From: Anas platyrhynchos
Taxonomy: Eukaryota > Chordata > Aves > Anseriformes > Anatidae
Direction: 5' to 3'
NCBI RefSeq assembly: GCF_047663525.1
Contig: NC_092617.1
Span: 4,840,501-4,904,500, forward strand
Length of the DNA stretch: 64,000 nt
Shown: piece by piece, positions 45,000-55,313 of the stretch
How the letters are laid out: the number at the start of each line of letters is the position of its first letter
How positions within the stretch are numbered: position 1 is the first letter of the stretch
Notes under the pieces: generated by a model
The model's input: only the letters and a program-made list of their open reading frames with translations
Databases searched by the model: none
Told to the model about the DNA's origin: nothing
Position numbers and translations under genes: made by a program

Positions 45000-45641
45000 A
45001 GCCTTTATCTTGTCTCTAGATCATTACCAGATTTCGCCCACATCCAATAAAGAATTATGATTCTCATTAATCCTCCTTTATTTAAAGTATTTCTATAAGC
45101 AGTGTTTATTGTCTTTGAGAGTCATAGACTGATTGAGCTCCAGGTGGGCTTTGGTCCTTCTAATTTTGACCTGCACAGCCCCATAACATCAGGACACAGC
45201 TCCAGAAAAACTGGCAGCATGCATGAGAAGGAAGCGCAGCAAATGTGGGACCTGGCAGCCTTCCATCCCCTACCCTTCTCTGTTCCTGTGCTAGAATTCC
45301 ATTCAACTGATTACACCTGCGTTATCCAAACTTTCCTGCAGCTCTTGATGCTGCTGTCTTCTCAGAGACAGCACAATCACATGAAGGTTGAACTGTCTGC
45401 CTACAGACATGAAGAGCTGACAGAATGGAGCATCAGTGTGGGTGAACCTCGAGAAGCTGCAGGATTTTGCCTACAGATATCTCTTGACATTTAAAAGGAG
45501 AAGAACCCAGTACTGCAGCAGAGGAAGAGCAACCCCACACATGGGGGCAGACTGGGACCCTGCTGAGTGAGCAGTGCCCAGAAGGAGGAGGGCCTGGGCA
45601 GCATGAGGGATGCCATACGAGCAGTGGTGCCTGCTCACCAG
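45000..45641 (+). repeat. duplicated block D, OR6 cassette (first part)
   Basis: Inverse of 22440-23050 and 30840-31640. The block is split at the cctgctcaccag end (45630-45641) by the LTR-type insertion, and resumes at 46506 with ccaggaaccaggccagtttc. Confidence 0.65.
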
Positions 45642-46505
45642 TGTTAGAAATGGCTCAGCCTTCAAAATAGGATTAAATAAAAAAATAGGATTTATTAAAA
45701 GAATAGAGGTAAGTAAACAGTGCTGGGTGCAACGGGAGTCTCCGCTCCACCAGGACGCACACCAGTTACATCAAGTAGCTGATTTTTATACTCCTAGACT
45801 AATACATACTACTTCTAAAAAAATAGGCTATTATAATTAGCTTCCGGGGTCCAGTCCTTCCTACTGGAGCATGCACATCAGTCTCTGGTGATCCCTCTGG
45901 GGGTCTCTAGGGGTCTTTCATGCTGAAGGCTTGTAGTCTTCCTCTCCAAGTTTTTTTCTCATCCTTCCCCTTTGTACTCCTTTGGCACCGTATCAAGTTT
46001 ATAGAACATCCCCTGCAGGTCTTGTCTCCCAGCCGTCCTTCAGCTTCTTTTTTTTCTCTTCTTAATATCTTGGCCACCTGGCCAGATATCAGAAGCCTGC
46101 ATGGTATCTCAAAACACTCACTAGTTGTTATCAGTTGTTCTGAAACCCCCAGGCATCAAAGACTTTGTACAAACACAAATAGCTTTCTTATTGACACTTC
46201 ACGAGTAATTAAAACATTCCTCACCAGCCATTCACAGGGACAGTCACACCTATGGCAGTGTTAAGTTAATCTCGAAAAAGACAAAAAAAAAGGCTGTAAC
46301 TGTTAGAAACAGAAGTCCGGAATAACAAAAGCAAACAGGTTCATAAGTCTGGGGAGCATTTTCTGAAGACTTGATAAATTGACTAGAATGAGGGGGAGAC
46401 TGGGACACACTGCATCTGTGGTTCAAGAATTAAATTGACAGTGCAGGGCCCAGAGGCAGACAGGACTGTTCTTTATTGACACGGATTGTTAAAACATTCC
46501 TAACA
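45642..46505. mobile_element. LTR-type insertion with target-site duplication
   Basis: Begins TGTTAG and ends CTAACA, a short inverted repeat with TG...CA ends. It is flanked by CCAG on both sides (45638-45641 and 46506-46509; ACCAG if the end A is counted). The sister cassettes at 22505-22545, 30905-30945 and 10520-10560 carry the uninterrupted target. An AATAAA on the minus strand near 45677-45682 suggests minus orientation, not certain. Inside, ttattgacac followed by ttaaaacattcct appears twice (46188-46221 and 46473-46501), so it may be a collapsed two-LTR copy, not a simple solo LTR. No viral genes are seen. Confidence 0.75.
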
Positions 46506-46724
46506 CCAGGAACCAGGCCAGTTTCCTACAGAGCTGCCTTATGAGGAGTATGGCCACCAAGAAGGTCTGAGTTATCAGACTCAGCTCAGATCCCCTGAGA
46601 CACCACACGAACAAGTGCCAAAAACTAGCTTGTAAAGAGGTGCAGGTCTGAGAGTCACTAGGACATCCTCATGTGGAAAGGAGCAATGATGATGGCATGA
46701 CTAAAAGTCCCAACAGGACCCAGG

Positions 46725-47467
46725 TCTTTGTGTCCATGGTTATGGCTTTTGTCACTGTCACTGAGGCCTATGAGGAGAAAGCTATTTGTGAAAGCACCAG
46801 GGCCTCATTGCCTCCTCGCTCCTAACCGTGAAGCAGGCAGGTATCGTACCATGCTCCTGCACTTGGCCATGCACATCCCATCTCCTACTGCCCCACAAAG
46901 AGCCTTGAGCAAGGAGTGGAAGAAAAGGATCTCCCTTCCAGGGGAACTGGAGGTCAAGGCCTGGCCCTTGTACTTGCTGACACACATCCAGTTTTCCTCC
47001 ACATCAGGGTCACTTTCACATTGCCTTTGTCTCCTTGTCCTCACTGCCTCCAGGGTTCTGCTCTAACGAGCTCCAAGGGAGGCTGTGTCAGTGCTGGCCC
47101 CCAGGGGCACACTGCAGGAAACTTGCTTCTGACTTGGACTTCTGGAGAGATGTCTTCAATTGTCTCTGAGTGCCTGAGGTTTGTGGGCTCATCAGCAAAG
47201 CCCCCAGAGGGGTGATTGCAGTGCCTTGGGCTGGTGCTGTGCTGCTGAGCTGGGCCGGGCTCGTGGGACAGAGAGAGCTCGTGGCAAGAGGGCCGTAGTG
47301 CAGAGAGACAGCTGTGCCCAGGAGCAGCTCCTCTGCACAGCACAGCAGGAAAGAGACACAGAGGCACAGACACAGAGAAAAGAAAAGGAGAGAGGGGCTG
47401 AAGGCAGCTGGCAGTGGGAGGATGCTGAGAGCTGCCTGCAGGAGAAACCTGCACAGCCCTTGACAAG
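46725..47467 (+). promoter_or_regulatory. block B and presumed non-coding exon 1 of OR6
   Basis: A complete block B copy, with the outer tttgtgtccatggttatggc word (46727-46746), the caattgtctctgagtgcctg word (47157-47176) and cccaggagcagctcctctgc (47317-47336). Just after that, about 30 bases differ from OR2 and OR5 (gaaagagacacagaggcaca), a local replacement. Exon end ttgacaag at 47467. Confidence 0.55.
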
Positions 47468-47738
47468 GTAAGGGTCTGGCTGCAGGGTCATGCAGCTGCA
47501 GGTACTTGAGGGGTCTGCTCTTGTTGGGTCTTGTTTCTGGGAGGGCAGTGGGCAATGCAGTAGGCTTTGAGAGTCCTGCTGGGTTGCAGTGTGAGGTGAG
47601 GAAGTCTGAGAGCAAGAGAAAAGCAGAAAGGTTCTCCTGCAACAAGAGAGTTTTGGGCTGGGAATGTTCTAAGACTTACAACAGGTTTGCCTCAGACCAT
47701 TCTGTTCTAACGTTGCTCTGCCTTCTCCTCTTCAACAG
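47468..47738 (+). other. predicted 5' UTR intron of OR6
   Basis: Donor GTAAGGGTCT at 47468; acceptor ccttctcctcttcaacag ending at 47738. Only 271 bp, the shortest of the seven. It is the clearest case for the two-exon model. Confidence 0.65.
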
Positions 47739-47759
47739 ACAACTTTGTCCAGTGAGAGA

Positions 47760-48701
47760 ATGCCCAACATCAGCTCTGTGAGCGAGTTCCTCCTGCTGGC
47801 ATTCGCAGACACGCATGAGCTGCAGCTCCTGCACTTCGTGCTCTTCCTGGGCATCTACCTGGCTGCCCTCCTGGGCAACGGCCTCATCCTCAGCGCCGTA
47901 GCCTGCCACCACCGCCTCCACACCCCCATGTACTTCTTCCTCCTCAACCTCGCCCTCCTCGACCTGGGCTGCATCTCCACCACTCTGCCCAAAGCCATGG
48001 CCAATGCCCTCTGGGACACCAGGGCCATCTCCTATCAAGGATGTGCTGTCCAACTCTTTCTCTTTGCTTTCTTGGTTGGAGCAGAGTATTCCCTTCTCAC
48101 CGTCATGGCCTACGACCGCTACGTTGCCATCTGCAAGCCCCTGCACTATGGGAGCCTCCTGGGCAACAGAGCTTGTGCCCAGATGGCAGCAGCTGCCTGG
48201 GGCAGTGGCTTTCTCAATGCTGTCCTGCACACGGCCAACACATTTTCCCTGCCCCTCTGCCATGGCAATGCTGTGGACCAGTTCTTCTGTGAAATCCCCC
48301 AGATCCTCAAGCTCTCCTGCTCACATGCCTATTTCAGAGAAGTTTGGGCAGTTCTGTTTAGTCTTTCTTTAGCATTTGTTTGTTTTGTTTTCATTGTGGT
48401 GTCCTATGTGCAGATCTTCAGGGCAGTGCTGAGGATGCCCTCTGAGCAGGGCCGGCACAAAGCCTTTTCCACGTGCCTCCCTCACCTGGCCGTGGTCTCC
48501 CTGATGGTCGGCACTGCCGTGTTTGCCTACCTGAAGCCCGCTTCCATCTCTTCCCCATCTCTGGACTTGGTGGTGTCACTTTTGTATTCAGTGGTACCTC
48601 CAGCACTGAACCCCCGCATCTACAGCATGAGGAACCAGGAGCTCAAGGTTGCAGTGAGGAAACTGTTTCTATATGTGCTTCTTAAACATCAGTGCTGTTA
48701 A
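47760..48701 (+). CDS. olfactory receptor OR6, family-14-like, intact but variant TM7 motif
   Basis: A 313-residue odorant receptor. The open frame continues a few codons upstream without another ATG; the ATG at 47760 lies 22 bases after the acceptor. MAYDRYVAIC at 116-125, KAFSTCLPHL at 234-243. The TM7 motif reads NPRIY (284-288, codons 48609-48623): an arginine replaces a hydrophobic residue inside the membrane segment. TM6-TM7 loop has KPASISS where others have KPPSISS. TM3 is LFLFAFLVGAEYSLLTV. Otherwise complete with all loop cysteines. The cassette around it is the most complete in the window. Ligand unknown; function possible but needs the TM7 change considered. Confidence 0.94.
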   Translation: MPNISSVSEFLLLAFADTHELQLLHFVLFLGIYLAALLGNGLILSAVACHHRLHTPMYFFLLNLALLDLGCISTTLPKAMANALWDTRAISYQGCAVQLFLFAFLVGAEYSLLTVMAYDRYVAICKPLHYGSLLGNRACAQMAAAAWGSGFLNAVLHTANTFSLPLCHGNAVDQFFCEIPQILKLSCSHAYFREVWAVLFSLSLAFVCFVFIVVSYVQIFRAVLRMPSEQGRHKAFSTCLPHLAVVSLMVGTAVFAYLKPASISSPSLDLVVSLLYSVVPPALNPRIYSMRNQELKVAVRKLFLYVLLKHQCC

Positions 48702-48970
48702 CATTCTTGTGATTTGTATCATGTCATTTTTATACTTACTATTATTATCATATTGTAATAATAATAATAATCCTTTAAACACTACTGTTCTATTTGAGAA
48801 ACTGACATGAGAGATTTTCATTTCATTTTTCATTTTTATTATTTTCATAACTTTTGATATTGGTTTAATTTATAAAGTAATTATTTACTTTGACTACATC
48901 TTCTATTCAACGTATTGAACTAGGCTTCCTCTGTAGGTATAGACAATCAAGAAGACAGCATAAGTTCAGT
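48702..48970 (+). other. AT-rich 3' flank of OR6
   Basis: AT-rich stretch with an AAT microsatellite (48753-48771). No clear AATAAA was found in the right place. The part near 48905-48960 (ggcttcctctgtaggtatag) matches 13025-13045 after OR2, so this belongs to the duplicated unit. Confidence 0.5.
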
Positions 48971-48974
48971 GCTC

Positions 48975-49395
48975 TCAGTATCCCTCTCTTCCCATCTCCT
49001 CTGGAGCTGGGGGAGCAGCCCCAGCACACAGGAGGGGCTCAGGGCCAAGAGCCCAGCTGCCACATGCAGGAGCAGCCCCGGTGGCCCTCGGGGCTGCCCC
49101 TCCCTGCCCGCTGGGCTCTGCCTCTCTGCTGCCTTTGGGTCGGGGCTGCTGCTTCCCTGGAGCCATGGCCATGGCCAGCATCAGGACGTGGCCTTTTCAC
49201 TGCTGCTCTCTTTTGGCTTCCACATTGTACTTCCTTTTTTCCGGGTAAGTCCTGATATCTCGTGTACCTTGGTGACAGTCCTGTTGTCTCTACAGTGACA
49301 TCCCTGTGGCTGCAGGCAGCAGCAGGCACTGTGCAGCCCTGGGTCACAGCTGCCTCCCTTGCAGCACCACAGTTACAAATGGGGTTTTATTTGGG
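48975..49395 (+). repeat. duplicated block G downstream of OR6
   Basis: Close to 13075-13495: ggagccatggccatggccag (49159-49178), gtggctgcaggcagcagcag. An open frame at 48969-49298 resembles one in the OR2 copy. No known family. 49400-49635 shows nothing recognised. Confidence 0.6.
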
Positions 49396-49635
49396 ACTTC
49401 CTGGAGTGAAGAACATACACTTAAAGTGCAAGGACAGTCTGTGAGGGACCAAGGGCCTGACCAAGAGCTTTATGGCAGCTCCTGAGAACAACTGGTCTTG
49501 GACTCATCTGCATGGCACTGCCCCCCTGCAGTGGGGCTCATGGCCACTGTAAGCCTGGAGAGAATCTGGAGCTGCCAGGAGATGTCAGGGGAGCTGCAGA
49601 GAGAACGTGCAACACTGAGTTCACAGATCACGCAC

Positions 49636-50757
49636 AGACCACACAGAATTTTCTAGGTTGGGAGAGACATCAAGATCATCAAGTCCAACCTCTGACCTAA
49701 CTCTAACAGTCCCCACTAAACCAGATCCCTAAGCTCTACATCTAAACGTCTTTTAAAGACCTCCAGGGATGGTGACTCCACCACTTCCCTGGGCAGCCTG
49801 TTCCAATATCTAACAACCCTTTCAGTAAAGAAGTTCTTCCAAACATCTAACCTAAAACTCCCCTGGCACAACTTCAGCCCATTCCCCCTCGTCCTGTCAG
49901 CAGACATGTGGGAGAACAGGCCAACCCCCACCTCACTACAGCCTCCTTTAAGTTATCTGTAAAGAGCAATAAGGTCGCCCCTGAGCTTCCTCTTCTCCAG
50001 GCTGAACAAGCCCAGCTCCCTCAGCCGCTCCTCGTAGGACTTGTTCTCCAGGCCCCTCACCAGCTTTGTTGCCCTTCTCTGGACCCGCTCAAGCACCTCG
50101 ATGTCCTTCTTGTAACGAGGGGCCCAAAACTGAACACAGTACTCGAGGTGCGGCCTCACCAGAGCCGAGTACAGGGGGACGATCACCTCCCTAGCCCTGC
50201 TAGTCACACTGTTTCTGATCCAAGCCAGGATGCCGTTGGCCTTCTTGGCCACCTGAGCACACTGCTGGCTCATATTCAACACACCACCATCACTCCCAGG
50301 TCCTTCTCTGCCTGGCAGCTCTCCAACCACTCATCTCCCAGCCTGTAGCTCTGCTTGGGGTTATTGCGCCCCAGGTGCAGGACCCGGCACTTGGCCTTGT
50401 TAAACTTCATGCAGTTGACCTCAGCCCATCGGTGCAGCCTATCCAGATCCTCCTGCAGAGCCTTCCTACTCTCAAGCAGATCGACACACGCGCATAGCTT
50501 GGTGTCATCTGTAAACTTACTGAGGGTGCACTGAATGCCCTCGTCCAGATAATTGATGAAGATGTTAAAGAGGACCGGCCCCAGCACTGAGCCCTGGGGG
50601 ACGCCACTAGTGACTGGCCTCCAACTGGACTTTACTCCATTTACCACGACTCTTTGGGCCCGGCTATCCAGCCAGTTTCTAACCCAACGAAGCATGAGCC
50701 AGTCCAAGTCAAGAGCAGCCAGTTTCTTGAGGAGAATGCTGTGGGAGACGGTGTCAT
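49636..50757 (-). mobile_element. CR1 LINE, 5'-truncated, same subfamily as 25489-26905
   Basis: 3' end near 49636 (cacagaattttctaggttgg). Minus-strand pieces at 49716-49931, 49953-50330 and 50276-50785 together cover the polymerase from [18 protein letters not shown] through [18 protein letters not shown] and FTDDTK (FADD changed to FTDD) to the C-terminus. A small deletion near 50280 and stops break the frame. It ends abruptly against ERVL sequence at 50757. Confidence 0.92.
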
Positions 50758-52200
50758 TTCTTCTGCTTTGTCCTCCTGCTTCCAAGATGGCCCAACTTTG
50801 GAGAAACCTGTCTCATCTTCTTCTTCCTCTTTTATTTTCTGGGTAGAGATTTCCTTCCATTCTAAAGAAAAACTGAGTTTCAGACTCATTTTTTCCTCTT
50901 GCATGTAGAGTCAACAGATGCTGGCTTAGGTTCATTCTCTAGCCCAGTGACGTGTCCTATTGCAGGGGCTAGAGTGGCTGCAGGGCCCATCACAGGAGTT
51001 GTTCTGGCTGTGAAGCCTTTCATAGGAATTGGAGTGGCTGCAGGGCTTATTGCAGGTTTGGGAGTTGCTATAGGGCCTATTATAAGGATGTGTTTAACCT
51101 TAAGCCCATTGCAGGAGCTGGAGTGCCTGTAGGGCCTGTTGCAGGGTTTGGAGTGGCTTTGGACAGGCTCTAGGCCTGTCAAAGGGGCTGGAGTGTGCCT
51201 GCAGGAAAAGTCATGGGTGTTGGAGAGGCGTGGACTGTAGCTTCATAAGCATACCTTAACCACCAGCATATTGCAGTGTTTTGTGTCTCTTTGGAATTGC
51301 CGGGGTGATGACACGCTTAAGCATTTCACAGTTTTGTTTAAGATTGCACTTGCTCAGAGGTGAAATTCCAAAGCACTGGACGTGTCCACTGCTCTAGGTG
51401 CCTGCCCAGATCTTCGAACTCTCCCTGCCACTCCTAGCTTTCCTGCCTCTGTACAGATCTCCGGATGGCACGTTTAAGTAATTGTTTAAACTTAAACAAA
51501 ACCTGAATGGCATTCAGGAGAACTAAAAGTAGGAACATGCTGGGTTGACCATCCCAAGGATATTCAAAGCTTTGAAGAGCTATTGTAATTAGCCTGGAGG
51601 AGAAGCATGAGGTGGAGGAGAAAGGGAGAGTGAAGAAGTGGGAAAAAGCATCCTCCACCACCCTGCATAGATTTAATCCCTGAGGAGAAAAGGCAAAGCC
51701 TGTAATTCTTAATAGTTTCCAAGAGATTTAGAGATGGTTCCTGAGGTATTGAGGGGGCAATAATTTGATCCTATCAGAAGTGAGTGTTATCCACTACAGC
51801 AAGGCAGTAACCTTAAACCAGCCCCCAGAACTGATAAACAGCATGGCATGGAAGCTACTAATGTGCTATACAACACAGTTCTGAAAAGAAGCACAACAGA
51901 CCCCAGATCAAAAAGATCAATATTGTGATCAGCAACTGTTAAACTCATCTAATGCTTATAACAATTTATTTTTAAAACGCTGTGGTCAGATCTGGCATCT
52001 CAACCTCTGTGCTCCACGCTAGGCACCAAGAAGACTTGCTGTGGTTTGACCCTGCAGGCAACTCAGCACTACAAATCTATTCATCCAATGGGATGGAGAG
52101 AACTCAGAGGAAAAAAAAAAAAAAGTTCATGCATTGAGATAAAGGCAATTTAATAGAACGCAAAAGGAATTATTATTATTACTATTATTATTGACACCAA
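50758..52200 (-). mobile_element. ERVL-like remnant C (gag region, leader, LTR end)
   Basis: Paralogous to 34960-36075. On the minus strand the order is LTR end (inverse at 52040: ttgctgtggtttgaccctgc), leader, then the gag-like part. Pol is missing. Bases 50955-51165 hold the 30-bp tandem array. A poly-A run (52111-52125) and ATT microsatellite (52167-52190) belong to the LTR. Confidence 0.55.
50955..51165 (-). repeat. 30-bp tandem repeat coding for decapeptide units
   Basis: About seven degenerate 30-bp units; on the minus strand the frame 50886-51182 reads units like GPAATLAPAI and SPAATPIPMK. The sister array is at 35140-35380. Confidence 0.65.
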
Positions 52201-52318
52201 TCGACTAAGGTCATGACATTTTTGTGTTCATATCAAAAGACAGGAAAGGTGGTGGTGATTAATCAGAAATTGACAGAGCTGAGCATGACATAGATTGTAT
52301 GAAATACGTGCTGGATAT

Positions 52319-52389
52319 TGTCTTAGTTTTGTCTGAGATAGAGTTATTTTTTCTTCCTAGTAGCTGGTATGGAGCTGTGTTTCAAATTT
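52319..52389 (+). mobile_element. ERVL LTR start fragment, opposite orientation
   Basis: Reads tgtcttagttttgtctgaga then tagagttattttttcttcct, a typical start of an avian ERVL LTR on the plus strand. It is cut after 70 bp by a CR1 end. It is opposite to remnant C. Confidence 0.5.
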
Positions 52390-52880
52390 ACAGAATCACA
52401 GAATAGTTCAGGTAGGAAAAGACCTTATAGATCACATAATTCCAACTCACCTCCCATAAGCAGGGGCACCTTCCACTAGACCAGGTTGCTGAAAGCCCAT
52501 CCAACCTGGCCTTGAATGCATCACGGGATGGGGCACAGATCTAATAGATCCATATCCTTCTTACACAGGGAGCCCCAGAGCTGAATGCAGTCCTTGAGGT
52601 GTGGCCTCACCAGGGCCAAGTACAGAAGGACTATCACTTCCCTACATCTGTTGACCACAGTATCCTTGGTACAAGGCAGGCCTTCTTGGCCAACTTAGCA
52701 CACTGATGGCTCATATTAGGCCGACTATCCACCAATATCCCCAGGTCCTTTTCCCCTGGGCAGCTGTCCAGCCACCCTTCCCACAGCATTGCATGGAGTT
52801 GTTGTGCCCCAAGTGCAGGACCCAGCACTTGGCCTTGTTGAACTTCATGCAGTTGGCCTCAGCCCATGGGTGCAGCAATC
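52390..52880 (-). mobile_element. CR1 LINE 3' fragment
   Basis: Starts acagaatcacagaatagttc with gaaaagaccttatagatcac, and continues into post-catalytic coding sequence in minus orientation (about 52560-52870: cttggccttgttgaacttca). It is deleted internally and has no long frame. Confidence 0.85.
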
Positions 52881-52884
52881 AACA

Positions 52885-53800
52885 AGACAGAAGTCACCTC
52901 ATGAGCATTTTTAAAGAAATGGGCTGGCTGCTGCTCTTGCAGCTTCTTGGCAAGACACAGCCAAGCTATGAGCCTCCTGCTCTCCAGTCATGGACTCAAG
53001 CTGAAGGGACAAGATGACCCATATGGGGGCCTTCTTTCTGTCTGGGTTCTCCTGGGTCTGGAGGCAGAAGGGATCCCCCAGTCAGCATGCCAAGCAGGTG
53101 CTCTCTGCTGGCCTAGCAGGGCCACTGCCAGATGTCAGCCCAGAAGTTCAGATCCCAGGTCTATGTCAAGGGTGACCTGCCACCTACAGACAGAAGTGAC
53201 CTCGCAGTCCCTTTCTGTGACATGTTCCTGCTGCTGCCCTATCCACTGCAGAGACAGAAGTGACCTCACAGTCCCTGCCACAGACACATTCCTGCTGCTG
53301 CGGCAGGAGATCCTGAGGTAGAGCTGACTTCTCTAGTCCCTTAGAGACAAGGGTTCACTTTTCTGGGTTAGAAATTTAGCAGATGGGCTGTTCTGTTTAG
53401 GGTGTCAGGTCTGTGGTTAGGTTATGGGCAAACTTTGTGGAACAGTTTTTTGTTTTACATCTGACTAGAAGTCTAGGTTTAATGGAGCATGTTAATGCTA
53501 GTATTGAAGGCAGGGATTAGGGTGAGCCCAAGAGTAAAGGCAAGGGCAAAGGACTATGGGCTGAGTTTTGCTTCATGGAATACTTTGAGTTCAAGCATTA
53601 GAATAGGGGATTCTTGTCAGGGTGTTGGAGTGGCATTTAGGTTTAGGGATTACTCTTTAAAACTCTTCAAACGTGGGTTTTCTTTAAAACTGGTTACTCT
53701 TTAAAATTGGCTAACGGCCTTACATCAATGTTTTAATTCTGTGTTAAAGCAGCATCAACATTACCTGAAGCCTCTTACCTCTACGAAATTGTTGTAGAGG
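52885..53800 (-). repeat. duplicated cassette segment C-F (inverted)
   Basis: Block C about 52885-53345, block F about 53350-53800. The plus-strand frame 52947-53321 (124 codons) is the recurring block C peptide with several changes (GALCWPSRATARCQPRSSDP). The orientation is opposite to the downstream OR7, unlike in the OR6 cassette. Confidence 0.65.
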
Positions 53801-53879
53801 TTCACTCACCCTTCTCCCTCCCTCTCTAGGGATGTCCAGATCAGCCCCTGGCTTTGTGTTTCATGGATTACTGAGGGCA

Positions 53880-54669
53880 GATGGAGAGACATCAGTCAAG
53901 GCAGGGAGGTGCTCAGAGCAAGGTGAGAGCAAGGTGGGGAAGCAAGGTGGGTATCTAAGTCCTGCAGGGAAACAGGTGCAGACCTGACAGCATAGGACAG
54001 CGTGTGGTGGTTATGGTCAAGGATCTTTTGCAAGATGAAAGCCTTGACAGAGCCAACAGCTTTGTCTGCTGGGCTCTGGCTCTTGTCTCCGTCAGTGATG
54101 CCTATGAGGAGACACCTCATCCTTACAGCAGTAGGGCCTCAATGCCTCCTCATCCCCCTCCAGGAGCCTGGGAGATGTCCTCCTGTAGCCTTGTACTTGG
54201 CACTGCCCTTACCCACTGTGTATTGACCCAGGAAGAGCCCTAAACCCCACTGGAGGGACAGCATCTCCCTTCCCAGAGGCTGGGGTCAGGGCCCGACTGT
54301 TGGACTTCATGGGACACATCATGGTTTCCTCAGCATCAGGGCCACCTTTCCTGGGCCTTGGTCTCCCCGTCATCACTGCCTGCCCTTTTCTGCTCTAACA
54401 AGTCCATGGGGAGGCCTTGACAGTAATGTCCCTCAGTGGGACCGTTAGCACTGTGAGAGGCTTTGGAGTTTGCATCAGATTTGGACTACTTGAGAAGCTG
54501 CTTCAGCCACCCAGATCAAGCTCCTCTGCCAGGCACAGCATTGCTGGGGGCACTGCGTGCAGCTGGCATGGGGAGAGGAGAGAAGGGGGAGAGAAGTTCA
54601 GGGCAGCCTGGGATAGAAAGGCAGGGGAGAACTGGCAGAGGGAGAAATCTTCCCAGGCACCTCCCCATG
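53880..54669 (+). promoter_or_regulatory. block B (diverged) and presumed non-coding exon 1 of OR7
   Basis: Resembles block B of the other genes only in parts (gatgcctatgaggagacacc at 54101-54120; gctgcagctggcatggggag-type word at 54560) and resembles 60170-60760 better. It ends with ctccccatg before GTAAGTCTCTGG, the donor type of OR4. Promoter role inferred. Confidence 0.45.
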
Positions 54670-55298
54670 GTAAGTCTCTGGCTGCAGGGCAATGCCACTG
54701 CACACCCTGCCACGCTCTCATGGAGCTGGCCCAGCCCTCAGCTGATGGGAGCTGTCAGGAGGACGCTCGGTGTTGGAGTTGAAGGGCATGCAGGGCTCGT
54801 GTGCTGCAGGGTCAGCGTGCAGGGCCCAAGGGCTCCCTTCTCTTGGGGCCGGCTGCAGGCTGTGCAGCCGGGGATGCAGGCAGGGGTGTCCAGGGTTGTG
54901 GTGCAGAGCAGGGTCCCTGCTGTGCCCCAGGGGCTGTGTGCCGTGGCAGGGCCTCTGCTACCTACCTACCTTTGTTGTTTCTTAAGGAGGTATTTGACAT
55001 TCTCCATTCCTGTAGACAGGGAGATGACCTTGCCCAGTGGACTTCTCAGATCACTTAGGGTTCCCTTTTACCTGTTGCTGCAGACTAGGACTGACTGCTG
55101 CAGAGCCCACAGCACAGACCCCTGCTTCTTGTGGCACCCTCAGAGCACCAAGCAGAGGTAAGCCAAGCAGCTGCAGAAAGCTCTTCCTGTGAAAGGAATG
55201 GGAAAGAATGTGTTCTGTGTGACTGTTCTATGAGACGTACAAAGTATTTTGTCAGAGAATTCCTTAAATTTTACAATGTCACTTCTTCTTTTGGACAG
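54670..55298 (+). other. predicted 5' UTR intron of OR7
   Basis: Donor catg|GTAAGTCTCT at 54670; acceptor cttcttcttttggacag ending at 55298; 629 bp. The GC-rich part 54860-54960 matches 29830-29920 in the OR4 intron (inverse strand). Confidence 0.6.
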
Positions 55299-55313
55299 AC
55301 TACCTTGCAATAA

